Shown here: positions 28,692 through 41,151 of the stretch, one piece after another
Layout of the letters: every line of letters begins with the position of its first letter
Numbering within the stretch: the first letter of the stretch is position 1
NCBI RefSeq assembly: GCF_025370935.1
Contig: NC_133474.1
Span: 1,419,005 to 1,483,004 of the forward strand
Reading direction: 5' to 3'
DNA from: Choristoneura fumiferana
Taxonomy: Eukaryota; Arthropoda; Insecta; Lepidoptera; Tortricidae
DNA length: 64,000 nt
The notes under the pieces: model-generated
The model's input: only the letters and a program-made list of their open reading frames with translations
The model's database searches: none
What the model was told of the DNA's origin: nothing
Program-made: the position numbers and the translations under genes

Positions 28692-28919
28692 TTATTCTTA
28701 GGAACGCGTGGAGGTTTCAAGCTGGAATTAAAATCTAATACTCAAGTCTGCTACCCCTTTTAGCAGTGAAAAAATCAAACATCTAGTCAACGCAATCAAG
28801 GATACAACTTTAGAGTGGTATACCATATAATTAGCTGATGAACCTAACCAGCAGCGTCACAAGTGATAAGCTTTTAAACCTTTTATTAAACCAAAGATAC
28901 ACGAGTGCTCAGCTTAAAG

Positions 28920-29010
28920 GACTCAGTAGCACCTGCGATGCCTTCTTGCCTGCGTCGCCGGTACAGTGCGCTAGTCAGCGACATTTTGCCGCACGGCGAT
29001 GTATCAGCGA
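28920..29010 (-). pseudogene. Relic duplicate of exon 1 of the thioredoxin-domain gene
   Basis: The minus strand from 28984 reads ATG then SLTSAL, differing from exon 1 by only TCA/TCG, ACG/ACT, GCG/GCA and CTA/CTG, all synonymous. The bases before the ATG also match (GCCGTGCGGCA against GCCGCGCGGCA). After a frame-breaking deletion of the alanine stretch it reads TGDAGKKASQVLLS, matching AGAGKKAAQVQLQ, and then meets a stop. No thioredoxin-site exon is seen nearby. Confidence 0.7.
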
Positions 29011-29118
29011 CATAACATAGTGAGCATGATGCTATCTACGCTGCTGCTTAGTTCCATTCCTATGCAAGTGACTAGATGAATTGTGTATAAGATAGATGTT
29101 GATAAGTTAGCGTGTGGA

Positions 29119-31342
29119 TAGGGCATGGATACCGGTATTCGGTATTATCGAAAAACCGGGATACCGGTCATTTTTTCCCCTTTTTTAATACCGGTATTAA
29201 ATATCTACAAAACCGGTTTTTCGGTATTTTGACTTTTTGTTTAAAATAGTAATAGTCGACTTTAATTTCAAACAAGCAAGCACTTTTAATAACTTTTGTC
29301 TTCGGACTTATGGCTTTTGAAGTTACTTACCTATTAATCTACTTTCAAATTTAAAATTTACCGCCCACAAGTTTGCTTTGTTTATTTGTAGTATAAGCTT
29401 TCTCGAAGTTGGACCTTCCTAACTGGACCGTTTGTCCCAGGTATACATAGCCGTCAACAATTTCGAGCGCAAGGGCCCCGACTATTGCGGGAGTTGGGAC
29501 AACATGGACATTAGTTAGACATGACTTTCGTCTTGCCCATGTTCATTTTCAGGCCAACTCGGTCGGAAACTGCTGAGGTCTGCGAGCATAGCACTGAGGT
29601 CCTCCATGGTCTCAGCCATGGGCCATGACTACAATATCGTCGGCGAATCGAAGGCGAGTGACGTACCCGCCATTAATGTTAATTCCTCGTCCTTTCCAGC
29701 CCAGAACCTTAAAAGCATCCTCCAATGCAGCGGTGAACAGTTTCGGAGAAATCACATCTCCTTGTCTGACTCCCCGCTGCAGAGGAATAGGCTTCGTGCT
29801 CTGGTCATTTGGTCGGACGGCCATAGTGGCGTTTTTGTACAGACACTTCAACACTTCGATATACCGGTAGTCAAGTTGGCACCGCTGGAGAGCCTGCAGC
29901 ACAGCCCAAGTCTCGATCGAATCGAAGGCTTTCTCGTGGTTCACAAATGCAAGGCAAAGGGGGAGGTTATACCCTTCGGTCTTCTGTATAACCTGCCGCA
30001 ACGTACATGTGGTCTACGATACTATAGCCTTTTCGGAAGCCGGCTTGTTAGGGAGGCTAGAAAACATGAAACCTGCTTGCGAGACGATTTGTGATGACCC
30101 TGGAAAACAGCTTGTAAACATGGTTCAGAAGTGAGATGGGTCTATAATTCTTCAGCAAGGTGTTTATCACCTTTTTTGAAGATGAGCACCACCGCTGTCT
30201 TCTGTTCCATGCTTTCGGCGTTCTCCCTTAGTGGAGGAACTAAACGGCGTCTGACGGTCCTTAAGGACTGGTTTACCACCCGCCTTCAGGAGTTCGGCTG
30301 TAATTTCATCGTCACTCGGGGCTTTGTCATTCTTAAGCTGTTCGAGGGCTATACTAATCTCGTACAGGCTGACGTCCGGGATGTCTTCGTGATAGAGTCG
30401 GGTTAATCTAGCGCTCGGGTCTTTAGCTAGATTTTCGACGGGTGTTCGGGTTGTCGTATCGCTATCCCTAAATCCTCTCGACTTCCCCCAACAGCTCAGG
30501 TTTGGATGAAATGATTCTGCCGTCGTCGGTCTTCAACTTCATTAACCGGCTTTGACTGCCAGACAGATCCCTGGTAAACACCTTAGAGCCTCTGTTACGC
30601 TTAATAGCCTCTTCAATGCTTTTGGTATTAAATCGGCGTACATCGCGCTTCAGAGACTTTGAGATCTGCCTGCCTATTGAACTGCCGATAGCGACAAGCG
30701 TCACCTCACCAGAGGACTGTAGCAGCATCTCACGCCTCACCTCCATGAGCCTAAGGCCAGAGCGCGAGAGCCTATTGTTTATAGTATGGCGGATTTTGAA
30801 GAAGTTAGACCCGACCGTATGGACAGCTTCCACAAACCCGTCGTTGTAATCGTCCACGTCGCTACACAGGCATTCGAAACGGTTTTGAAGTTTGAGCTGA
30901 AAGCTCTCGGGGTTTTGGAGCTGAGCAGGTTCCGGGCGGAGCGTAGATTTCATCAGTGGATACCTTTCAAGCTTGAACTGGATATTTAATGAGCCTCGTA
31001 CAAGCATAAGATATTATGCGAAAATTTGGTAGGGAACTATTAATCGGCGAAACAATTTTCACCGAAAAATTAGAGAATCCCATATTAGTATTAGTTAACA
31101 ATTAACAACTTCAGGTTTTTATTTTAATATTTGCTCATTAAAAGGGAAGTTTATTAAATCTTGCTTTTCATTTATATTGGTTATAATTCAACAAAACAAC
31201 AGACTTATACAGAAAGAAAGAAAAATAAGGGGAAAATACGGAAATTACCGAAAAAATACCGAAATACCGGGATACCGGTTTTCAAAATTTGAATACCGAA
31301 ATAATACCGGTATTGCCATCAAACCCAATACCGCATAGCCCT
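29119..31342. mobile_element. hAT-like element, 2224 bp, with perfect 8-bp target duplication
   Basis: CGTGTGGA is present at 29111-29118 and 31343-31350. The ends begin TAGGGCATGGATACCGGTAT on the left and TAGGGCTATGCGGTATT on the right in inverse; both are rich in ACCGGTATT and CGGTATT words for about 100 bp. An 8-bp duplication is characteristic of hAT elements. No hAT transposase is seen; the interior carries a LINE fragment. Confidence 0.8.
29403..31007 (-). mobile_element. RTE-type LINE internal fragment inside the hAT-like element
   Basis: The minus strand encodes the region before the reverse transcriptase (31007-30468, with SRLMKLKTDDGRI). It then encodes reverse-transcriptase blocks with LAFVNHEKAFDSIETW, LQRGVRQGDVISPKLF and the catalytic FADDI (30001-29612), and ends after VYLGQTVQLGRSNFEK at about 29403. 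Frameshifts and stops separate the parts. Both the 5' part and the whole 3' end are missing. Confidence 0.82.
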
Positions 31343-31350
31343 ACGTGTGG

Positions 31351-33627
31351 AGAATGCAAGGCATAAGCTGAAGCGTTTGGAAGTTTGCAGCAATGAGGCG
31401 TTGGAGTCTGCGCGAAATAGTAGTCTGAGTAAAATAAAAGTGATTGAATCATAATAAAAAAAGAGACGCATTACTTTAAAAAAACCGGCCAAGATAGGGT
31501 TCCGTAGCCAGAAAAAATCAAGTAATATTTTTCCAAAGTGTACGAAATCTTCCAAGTTTAGGTATATTTTATATGTACCTGCTGCTATTTACTCTAAACT
31601 ACTAATAATTTTCAAGCAAACTTAGCCGTTATAATTTTCCTTGTAAATTTGATATATTTTTTATCATCCTGAATTTTTTCGTCTAAGAATTTTTTTTTTA
31701 GTTTGTTTTATTTTACCACTTTGTCTGCGTGATTGTTATGTATACTTATTCATGCCAAATTACAGCTTTCTTACTAACGGTCTCTGAGCTTAGCTTAGAG
31801 GACAGACGGGCAGACATGGCGAAACTATAAGGGTTCCTAGTTGACTACGGACTAACGATTATAAAGGCAAAGGTTTAATTGTCTTCATTGCATTTTTTTC
31901 CTTTTCTTGATAGTTTTAACAGCATGAGAACATCGAATATGTAATCACTAATCAAAATAGCAAATACGTTACATATAGCAAGTCTTCACTAATTAATTAA
32001 CATATAAATAGGTGCTAAAATTATAATAAAATTCCATTCAGAATCAAAAGATAGGCTAATATAGGATAGGATGTTAATGAATCATTGAACATAATATAAT
32101 TTCTATCTATGTAAGTAAGTAAATGGGATTTGAACAACAATATGATAGGAAACAAAATAAATAAAAACTACATAAATATAAAAAGAAAACACCATCTAAG
32201 AGGCCCTCCTGCGGCATAGACCCCAACACACTGGAGGCATTACCTCTCTGTACAGTCAGAGAAATTAACTAAAATAAAAAATAAAATATATTCCTATTAT
32301 TATATTATATTAAAATAACTTATTTCTTCTAACATAGACCACACCCTAACATCAAATACTAAAGATCCTCGCATGTGTAGGAGCTGGAAAACCCACGAAA
32401 ACTACGAAAATACCAAGTTTTCCTCTCCAAATGGACAAATTCGGTACTAAAACTCTCACGTACAAACTATCCTCGTAACTATGGACACTAGCGCCACCAG
32501 CAAGTGAAAGTATAAGTTGGTACTACGCGAAGTTTATTACAGTCTTTTGCGATATAGTTTTTAGATAGGTTCTAGACAAGGAATATTATTGGTTTTATTT
32601 TCTTTTCGTGGTCAGGGATATTCGATAAAACACTGGCATTTTGCTTGTCTGACTTTATCTTCGTACCTTTTATGCTTTTAGTTCAGAATAAACCGAATTG
32701 GCAGCGGAATTTGATAGGTACCTGTACCTGTACCATAAATATAACAAGTGCTAAAAATCCACATAACTGTTAAGTAACATTAAAAAAGTAACATAAAAAG
32801 TTAAAAATTATTGTGGTTTTAATTTTATGGTAGGGGCTGGTTCTCCTCCGTTTGGGCAAAATATTTTTCGCAAATGTTTAATTTGATTTGGCTAATTTTT
32901 CATTTGCCAAATATCAAATTTCTCCGAAACCATGTTATTTTCGGAACTTTCATAAAACAAACCTAACCTAACCTATTGTGCTCTACAAGACCACAAGAAA
33001 ATATTCTTAGAAAAATTTTTGGTTTCGGAGAAATTTGATTGTTGGGAAATTAAACATTTGCCAAATGAAATATTTGGGAACATATTTCGTGCGAAACGGC
33101 AGTACACGACAATGGCCTGATCTACTGACATCTACCTACCTAAGTAATATCAAATTACAGTTAGACAAGAGTTAAATAAGTGTTAAGCACATTTATAAAT
33201 GTATAAGATGTTTATGAATGAGATCCATTAATAGGGATAAGTTTACTTTTATACTAGGTACTTCTTGTCTGTTGTATTTTTTTTATATGTAATAAAGAGT
33301 TTACTTACATAGACACGGCTTAGTTAGTGGTATTTATAAGTAGGTAATATTAGTGCCTTTATTCATGGTTTTTTTGAGATCAATCCGTTTGTTGTTGTGA
33401 TTAATTTCGAAATAAAAAACCTTTTTCTTTTTCGAAACGAACTAACAGCGCCCTCTATGTTTCGTGAAGTACTGCTACTAGTCGCCGATAGTTGTCAGAC
33501 GTAACAACATAAGCTTGCTACTGCCGCTACTAGCTAATAGATGTCGCGTTACATGAACCCGAAGGCCATGAAAGTCCGGAAGTAACAGTTCTCCTTCCTA
33601 GATGGCGTTGAACGTAAAGATACTTAA
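31351..33627. other. Intergenic, no gene seen
   Basis: The first 40 bp resemble the 5' flank of the thioredoxin-domain gene (CATAAGCTGAAGCG). Fragments of the AGGGTTCCGTAGCC repeat occur near 31495-31850. A block with inverted TTTGCCAAAT words lies at about 32840-33100. The rest is AT-rich without features I can support. Confidence 0.5.
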
Positions 33628-34124
33628 TATTTTTTTCATCACACTTGCTCGTAAACAGTGTCGTAACATGCAGGCTACCTTGGTTGCAACCCCCCAAATA
33701 AAACCCTCGACCTTAATGTGCTTGTCATGAAACCCGTGGTCGGCAAATGAGTCATTGCGCGTACAAATTTTCTTGTCATGAAGCCCAAGGTCGGTAAATG
33801 AGTCAGTGCCCGTACTGATACTGCTGCGCGCGCTGCTGCAGGACCACAGGCCACACGCACACGCGGCTCAGGCACATGATGCGGAAGGGGGAGGGCAGCG
33901 CTGCCAAGAGCGCAGCCCAAGGTATCGCCAATATTTGGAACAATTATATTTTTTCTTTTAGAAATAAAAAAATACTCGCAAATGTGATGAAAAACATTGT
34001 ATGTCGCACGGGCGGTACTAGAATTACGAACATCGACTCATTAAAGCCCTCAGTCTTCGACTTCGGGCTTCTAATAGACTCTCGTTCGTAATTCCTTATT
34101 TACCGCCCTTAAGACACAATGTAC
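33628..34124. repeat. Segment of about 500 bp, repeated at 36801-37298 (copy 1)
   Basis: It runs from TTTTTTCATCACACTTGCTC to CTTAAGACACAATGTAC and matches the second copy almost throughout. It has an internal direct repeat (CCCGTGGTCGG...GAGTCA, CCCAAGGTCGG...GAGTCA) and a hairpin with ends GGGCGGTA and TACCGCCC. Confidence 0.75.
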
Positions 34125-34229
34125 AATAAACCCGCATCCTAAAACTAACTTTTGACCGCGGCACTTGTACTATTACTTATTCTGTGACCGCGGTCCTTTC
34201 GTCCACACAGAAATAGACAGACAGACATA

Positions 34230-34530
34230 AAATTTAGATTTAAGCTTTTTGACTCGACTACCCAGAGGAGGCGGGTTATTTACTAACGACTGTATCTTTT
34301 GAATGTATTGATTTCGATCGAAGTTTTAATTTTTTACTGCTCCAAGGGCTAGCAGATTTGAGTATTTGACATTCTTTCTAAGAACCATCTTTAGACCCTG
34401 CTTTCAAATAAAAACTGCATTCTAATCGGTTCACCGATTTAAGAGCTACGGTGCCACAGACAGCACACAGACAGGCAGGCACATATAACGGTGAAACTTA
34501 TAAAAGCCCTCTTTTTGCGTCGGGGGTTAA
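34230..34530. repeat. Repeat family ending CTTTTTGCGTCGGGGGTTAA, copy 1
   Basis: Shared blocks are TAAGAGCTACGGTGCCACAG, a CAGA/CACA simple stretch, and the CTCTTTTTGCGTCGGGGGTT end. Other copies are near 45060-45300, 47716-47932 and 49420-49638. The class is not known to me. Confidence 0.6.
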
Positions 34531-34589
34531 AAATGGTTGGCAAACAGACACAGCAAAATACAATACTCGTATTTAAGGGTTCCATTTTG

Positions 34590-34800
34590 TCCAGTGGTGG
34601 TGTAGTGGTACAGCACGCGGCACGGAATGCCGAGGACCTGGGTTCGATTCCCAGCATTGGTCTTATTTTTCTGGTTTTTCTATGCATCTATATTTCAGTT
34701 TGTATTTTCGATATGGGTTTTACGGGATGACCGTGAAAGTAACAAAAAATTTGGAATTGAAATAAAAAATAGAAAAAGATTCCAAAATAACAATCTTAAT
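34590..34800 (+). mobile_element. SINE-B copy, plus strand
   Basis: The head GGTGTAGTGGTACAGCACGC, the B box GGGTTCGATTCCCAG, the body (CATCTATATTTCAGTTTG), GGTTTTACGGGATGACCG and the tail AGATTCCAAAATAACAATCT are in the expected order. This is the best copy of the family here. Confidence 0.75.
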
Positions 34801-35409
34801 TCCATTTTTTCCTTTTGAGCTGCGGAACCATGAAATTACTTGCACATCAAGACCCAACCGGTACTTACTAAGCGTTTCAGGCATACGATATAAACATTAA
34901 ATGAATCTAGATTCCAGCACTACCCAGGATGCCTTTGCAATTCCTATATTAAAAGTAACCCCAGAAATTCGTATACAATTGTTTTACCACCGCGTCCGCG
35001 AATTCCTGCACGGCTAGCACGAAGCTGCGACTCGTTTAATCGCTGTTTGTGTCCCGTTTTAACTGTACCGGTTGGAAAGAGACGCATTGAACGGCAAGCG
35101 AGGAAAATAGTGTAATATCCGCTGAGTTTGCGACTGGTGACTTGCGAATACCCGAAAAAAGGGTCGGAAACGATGTGGGTCTAGATATGCTACCATACCT
35201 AACCTAAAAGGTCTAGAAAGACTTCCTCGTGGAATGAGAAGACCTGAGCTCTATCTGAGCTATACCTGTGCAAAGCCCGACTAGTCTTTAGCCAAGTCTG
35301 CGTTTTTGTGTTTGGATGTTTTTAGCCCCCGACACAAAAAGAGGGGTTGGCCGTCATTGTCCGTAGGTAAGTTTGTAGCATCGTGGCTCTCAAACAGATG
35401 AAACAATTT

Positions 35410-35830
35410 CGATGTGGTTTTTTTTTACATTAAATTTCTAGTTATGCTTATTAAAATCAGTTCAGCTGTTGATATGTTTGTCCATCTCTCACGTCGAAAC
35501 GGAGCGACGGATCGACGTGATTTTTGGCATAGAGATAACTTATAGTGCGATAACCGCATTCCACGCGGGCCAAGCCGCGGGCAAAAGCTAGTATCAAGTA
35601 GCAACTTTGCCTTAGTTACGCGTATGGAACCAGTGTAATTTGGGAACTTCAGAAAATCTATTGAATTGCTCCGCTGGTAGTGTAGATTTTCTCACGATTA
35701 TTTTAAATGTGACACGCACAAAAATTAAAATGTGTGATGTGCACGTGAATTCGGAAAAACTATCGATGCGAGCTCAGGTTTAAACTCCCGATCCTCTAGT
35801 TAGAGGCCATAACCTTACGGCATGGCCTCT
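35410..35830. repeat. Helitron-like 3' end followed by a decayed SINE-A
   Basis: GGCCAAGCCGCGGGCAAAAGCTAGT ends at about 35593 as Helitrons do. Positions 35630-35830 on the minus strand retain diverged SINE-A words (GTGCACGTGAATTCGGAAAA, GGGAACTTCAG, GAATTGCT). Confidence 0.55.
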
Positions 35831-35904
35831 AGCCACCGCCGCCTCCCACCACCGCCATCACCGCCCACCATTACTGACCATCACCGCCTACTTACTTCAA
35901 AATA

Positions 35905-36160
35905 AATCATCATCATCAGCCGGAAGACGTCCACTGCTGAATAAAGGCCTCCCCCTTAGAACGCCACAATGAACGACAACTCGCCACTTGCATCCATCGG
36001 TTTCCCGCAACTGTCACGATGTCGTCAGTCCACCTGGTGGGAGGCCTGCCAACGCTTCGTCTTCCGGTTCGTGGTCGCCACTCGAGGACTTTTCTTCCCC
36101 AACGGTTATCTGTTCTTCGAGCGATGTGGCCCGCCCATTGCCACTTCAACTTGCATATTT
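35905..36160 (-). mobile_element. RTE-type LINE 3' end
   Basis: The minus strand keeps an open C-terminus: KWQWAGHIARRTDNRWGRKV, then GRPPTRWTDDIVTVAGNRWM and EAFIQQWTSSG, followed by a short 3' region and a GATGATGATG tail. The sequence GTCCACTGCTGAATAAAGGC near the end resembles the SINE-A 3' end. Confidence 0.85.
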
Positions 36161-36800
36161 TTTCGACAAATTTACGTATTCCGGAAAAAAATATATCTAC
36201 TTACTCTAAATATTATCAGATCTCAGGTTATAAATATAATATGCACTTAAACTTGCCGTTATGTCACGACTCGCTTACTATGCGAAAACTATATCTTTGG
36301 CAAATAAAGATCCAAACTTATATCTTTCTCTCGGATTAAGCTATTTCAGAGTTACGCATAACTTTTACAAATGGTCCATAGTCATGACAAGACATACGGT
36401 TAATATGACCAATTTAAATATTCAGTCAAACGAGGCGCCTCCTCCACACAAAAGCGACAACATTGTACGAAGATTCACTAGTTTTATTTTTGCCCAACCG
36501 CAAATGTAAGTTGGCAGGCGACTTACAAAAATACTATAAAAGCGGTAACATGTCATAACTTGGTAAATTAATGCAGAAAGTTTGTCGAAGGAAATTGGTC
36601 TTTAATCCGTTGAGAGAGAGTGCGTGCGGAAGTTAAATAATCGATGTTTTTAGTACTTACTTTAGTAGTACTTACTCACTTTTATTTGTATTTTTCGTTG
36701 CCCCTACTACTTGACGTTGTTGGTCGTTCTTAATTATTTTATTCCTACATATTGATTTTTACTGCTTCAAATCTGAGTAGGTAATTTTGTTTGTTTGTTT

Positions 36801-37298
36801 ATATTTTTTCATCACACTTGCTCGTAAACAGTGTCGTAACATGCAGGCTACCTTGGTGCAACCCCCCAAATAAAACCCTCGACCTTAATGTGCTTGTCAT
36901 GAAACCCGTGGTCGGTAAATGAGTCATTGCGCGTACCTACATATTTTCTTGCCATGAAGCCCAAGGTCGGTAAATGAGTCAGTGCCCGTACTGATGGCGC
37001 TGCGCCGTGCCGCGTGCTGCTGCAGGACTACATGGTCTACATGCACACGCACGTTGCGGCGCATGCCGAGGGAGGTAGAGGGCGGCGCTGCCAAGAGCAC
37101 AGCCTAAGGTATCGCCAATATTTGGAACAATTATATTTTTTCTTTTACAAATATAAAATTTTACTCGCAAATGTGATGAAAAACATTGTATGTCACACGG
37201 GCGGTACTAGAATTACGAACATCGACTCATTAAAGCTCGGGCTTCTAATAGACTCTCGTTCGTAATTCCTTAGTTACCGCCCTTAAGACACAATGTAC
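36801..37298. repeat. Segment of about 500 bp, copy 2
   Basis: It is the partner of 33628-34124 in the same orientation, with small insertions and deletions. It is followed directly by a TG microsatellite. Confidence 0.75.
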
Positions 37299-37302
37299 GC
37301 CG

Positions 37303-37324
37303 TGTGTGTGTGTGTGTGTGTGTG
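37303..37324 (+). repeat. (TG)n microsatellite
   Basis: About eleven uninterrupted TG units. Confidence 0.85.
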
Positions 37325-37565
37325 TAATATGCGCCGCACGCTGTAAGTAGTTGCCGTTGCCTTTTTACCGCACTATACTTGGTTTGGATAGGTGTTTAAC
37401 TAAATGTAAACAAACTTCAGCAGCCAGATTTGGTACATTCAAGGATTTTTAACATTTTACTTATCTATTTGTAATACAAAGTAGACTAGTGTATTTCATA
37501 TAGAAATGTGTGTTTAGATAGTTGACCAATTGACGTTGTTTTGTTTACATTTATTTAACCTGGTG

Positions 37566-37842
37566 GTAAGTAATTATAACTCTCTAAATCCTGCCCTCAT
37601 AATAGTAGGCAGTATCTAAAAAAAAAAACAATTTTGAGTTACTACCATTACGAAGACCATGAAATTGGCCGTTACGTATCTTGTCTACAACATGATCAAA
37701 AACCCCTAAGAACAATAAAACCTCCTAAAGGCGACGCGAAATCAATTTACACATTTTCTGTTTACTCGGAATGTCTAAAAATTAAATACTGCCAATTGCC
37801 TTATGAGGGTAGAATAGTAGTAATTATAAATCTATAACTGAC
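37566..37842. mobile_element. Palindromic element of about 277 bp
   Basis: The left arm has CCCTCATAATAGTAGGCAGT; the right arm has the inverse with small differences (TACTGCCAATTGCCTTATGA, then GGG). Both ends have GTAATTATAA-type words. A 67-codon frame inside it resembles nothing I know. Confidence 0.5.
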
Positions 37843-37849
37843 CGGCGAC

Positions 37850-40800
37850 TGAACTCTCTCTCAGCTGATAGTAAGTGCTGTTTATGTAGATCGAATAATG
37901 AGTTCGAGAACCAACAGTAAAGGCTAGCCTTTGACCGATTACCAAATGAAACGGGAATCATATCTGTTTGTCCTTCCGTCACGCGATGTACACGTGTAAG
38001 CTTCCGGTTCCGTTTACTTAAGGGCTGACAGTGTTGCCACTTAATTCTTCTGAAATCACCAGAAAAATAAAATCGCCAGTTTCATAGAAATTGGCATTGG
38101 TGTCAAAAAAACAATGTTTCTTTTTACATTTTTTTTTCATAAAAAATAGGCGAATTTAAGACATCTTTTTGAAGGATTTTGATTTTAGTTGGGTTTTCAA
38201 TTTTTTACCCTATTTATAAGTTACCGGAAATTATAGCCAAACTAAACATAGTAAAGTTGCCATGGCGTTAAAAACTACGTTTATCTTTGCCACAGTTATT
38301 TAATCAAACATAGTGTCATCTGACACCTGTCAGTGTTAGGATTAGGGGGTTTTGTCACATAACGTTTATTTACGACGAAGGTCAAATTCAGATTCTGCCG
38401 CGGAGGCCAGGATTATACATAGACGAGAACCTTCTACGAAATGGACACCTTCTAGAAAAATATTACATTATTAATTTTCGTAATGGCTACGGAACCCTAT
38501 TTTGGGCGTGTCCGACACGCTCTTGGCCGGTTTTTTCATTTTTTAAACCCATACAACTGATATTGAATCTTAGGATGGTAGGGTCCAATTTAGTACACGC
38601 TACGAGAAATCATACTAGCGCAAATTCCAATTTGCACAAGCAAGCATGTGCGTTAAGACGGCAAAATGGTTTTGACAAATGGCTTTATAACACCATACAG
38701 TTTTGCGCCAATTTTCGCACAAGCCGTTTGTGCATGCATGTCGCTACGTAGAGCCGGGCCTTAAAGGCTTGTTAGACTAGACTCTGGAGAGCGAAAGCTG
38801 TCCACGAATTTTTTACGAAACTTTAATCTGGTATCATTTTTGATACTGTCAAAATTGTCATATTGTCATTCTAGCTAGCCCGGCTTAGATAATTTTGATA
38901 CTTTTGCTATAAGAAATAAATAAATATTTTTATGTTTAATTCAACCTCCGCTAGGATCCTCAAAATGTAAAATGTTATAAGATTATGTTAGAATTAAAAC
39001 GTTAGAATATATTCAATGCCAATCTGGTCAAAATGGTCCAAAAATTGATGCGTCTGGACTGTACGTAAATGGGCACTGACAAAGGTTATAAAATTTACCA
39101 AGGGACTCCTAAAGTGCATCATCAACTTTTACTAAATGATATTGTTATGGATAACTCACGTCTTAAATCGAGTTTAGCTCGACATGTTTCGGGCTAATTC
39201 GTAGCCCTTCTTCATAGTAGCAACGCGACTGCCGCAACACGCGCACTACAAAATCAAATTAATGTTCAAAATCATTATAACTTTCAAAAATTACTACATG
39301 AATTTTGATGCAGCTTGAAGAGTTCCGATTATAATTTAATATCCGGAAAATTAAAATAATTTCAAGTATCAACATCGTTTAATCAGTGTACAGCAAGTGT
39401 TGTCAGCCTCATTTTTTGTAAATTTGCCTCATGCTACGCTCTCTGACAGATGGTAGTGGCCGTCGGATAATCAGCAGTGAACCTTCATGACTCCTTGGGA
39501 TATAGTGTGGTCGTTTCCTGTCGCTTTGCACATTTCCCTTCGTTCACGTTCGTCAACCGACTATAGTTAACTGTTCACAAAACCGCGCTGTGAACTGTTT
39601 TTTGTAAGAAACATGCAGTCTAGTACATAGATGTCAATGGTTCAACCCGACGTTATTTTGTAAAACGGGTACGGGCCTTAAGCTTCGCATGGGCTTCACC
39701 AAACGTATGAATAATGAGAATAACTGCAGTTCCTAATCCGCCCATAGGGATATAAACTCGAGCATTTTAACCGGCAGCAACATCCGGGTCCATTCATAAT
39801 TAACCACGTATTATCCGGCCAAAAATTTGGATCATTTTAAATTACTTCCGCCGCCTGAGAGTATTTAGCCGAAGGATTTTTGTAAATTTTTCACCCGCTT
39901 TTGGGGTAATAATTTGGTTGCTGGAAGTTTTGGGAGTGTTTTGGAGATTTTAAGGTTCAGTAGTGTTCAGCGAGTATTTTTAATCCCCGACGGAAAAAAG
40001 GGTGTAAGGAGATAGTATGGCTTACTGGGAAGGACATAGGATAGTTGTTTTTTATGAGAATTGTATAAATCCCTTGGGATAGCGAAGCGATAAACAAATT
40101 TTGTGCAGATGGAGTAGCGGGCGGCAGCTAGAAACAAATACAACCAAATCTCGCTTCTCATAAACTTAAGTATAGTCGAAATCACGTACCAGGGTGGAAC
40201 GTTTATTTTGTACTACCAATGTCATGTTGACATCCCATACATTTGCCAAATAAATAGCCAAATTGATTATGAAAAGTTTCCACCCTTACGTGAAACGTGA
40301 TTCAGTTTCCTCGCCAGTACAATCTTTAAAGTTTGGGGTCTCTAAGTTATCGAATAATATTTTGAAAATCCTTTAGCTATTTAATATTGCAGATAAGATA
40401 ACCTTTACAAATAATTCCCTAAACCCGCTGCTCTGAGGACCCGTGAACTTACAAATCTCCAGGGAGTTAAAAGCTTTATGTCCCTTCCGTCCAATTTTCA
40501 AAACAGCTGAGCAGGTAATCCCAATTTCCCCCCGGGATAGGATTGACACGACCCCTTTGGAGCACTATCCTGTAGATGCAAGTCAAACTTGTGCTCGTGC
40601 AAATTTATCGCCTTTCGTTTTATTGGGCAAGGGTCGGACATGCAAAGTTAAACTCAACGAAGTGTGTGTAGCATCATACGGACACATAGTGTATAGTTCC
40701 ATACTGTTTACTATACCGTGACCAAACATAACTTTACTCTTAACAAGAATTAGTAGATACGTTAGTAGCTTCATATTTTGGAAGCAAATCGAAAAATAGT

Positions 40801-41050
40801 TATAGAGAGCGGGTTCTGGAGGGAGTTGAGTATGCAAAATATGAGGACCGCATTCTGTGAATAGTTTTGAACTCAGAAAAATATGATTATGAATGTTGCC
40901 AGGAGGTCCGTTGGTCCATTTCTTTTTTATACCTCAACCCCTAAGATATCATGTAAATGGACTGAAAAAAATGTTTTTGAAACAATTTTAGGAATTATTT
41001 TCCTGACAATATCCCATTTTTACAAGCTTTCATGTATGTATGTCTGTATG
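37850..41050. other. Intergenic, no gene seen
   Basis: Recognisable pieces are a repeat end near 38490-38530 (GTCCGACACGCTCTTGGCCG), a hairpin-bearing block near 39165-39245 (TTCGGGCTAATTCGTAGCCC), and an inverted pair at about 40199-40293 (AGGGTGGAACG and TTTCCACCCT). Short frames at 38563 and 40443 look like chance. Confidence 0.45.
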
Positions 41051-41151
41051 TACAGTCAAGTGTAAAAATATGTACTTATTAAAAGTTTTAAAAATATGTA
41101 CCTCAGACTCTTATTCCGACGCAATAAGGCCGTATTTTGCACTTGACTGTA
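41051..41151. mobile_element. 101-bp MITE with TA borders
   Basis: TACAGTCAAGTGTAAAAATA and the inverse TTTTGCACTTGACTGTA end the element. It resembles the P135 family in its first seven bases only, so I treat it as a separate family. Confidence 0.7.

Noticed and set aside
29606..30406. Plus-strand frames of 162 and 91 codons
   Set aside because: They are shadows of the minus-strand LINE reverse transcriptase, which carries recognisable RT motifs including FADDI.
37634..37837. A 67-codon frame that might be a small gene
   Set aside because: It lies between the inverted arms of a palindromic element and has no recognisable motif or splice context.
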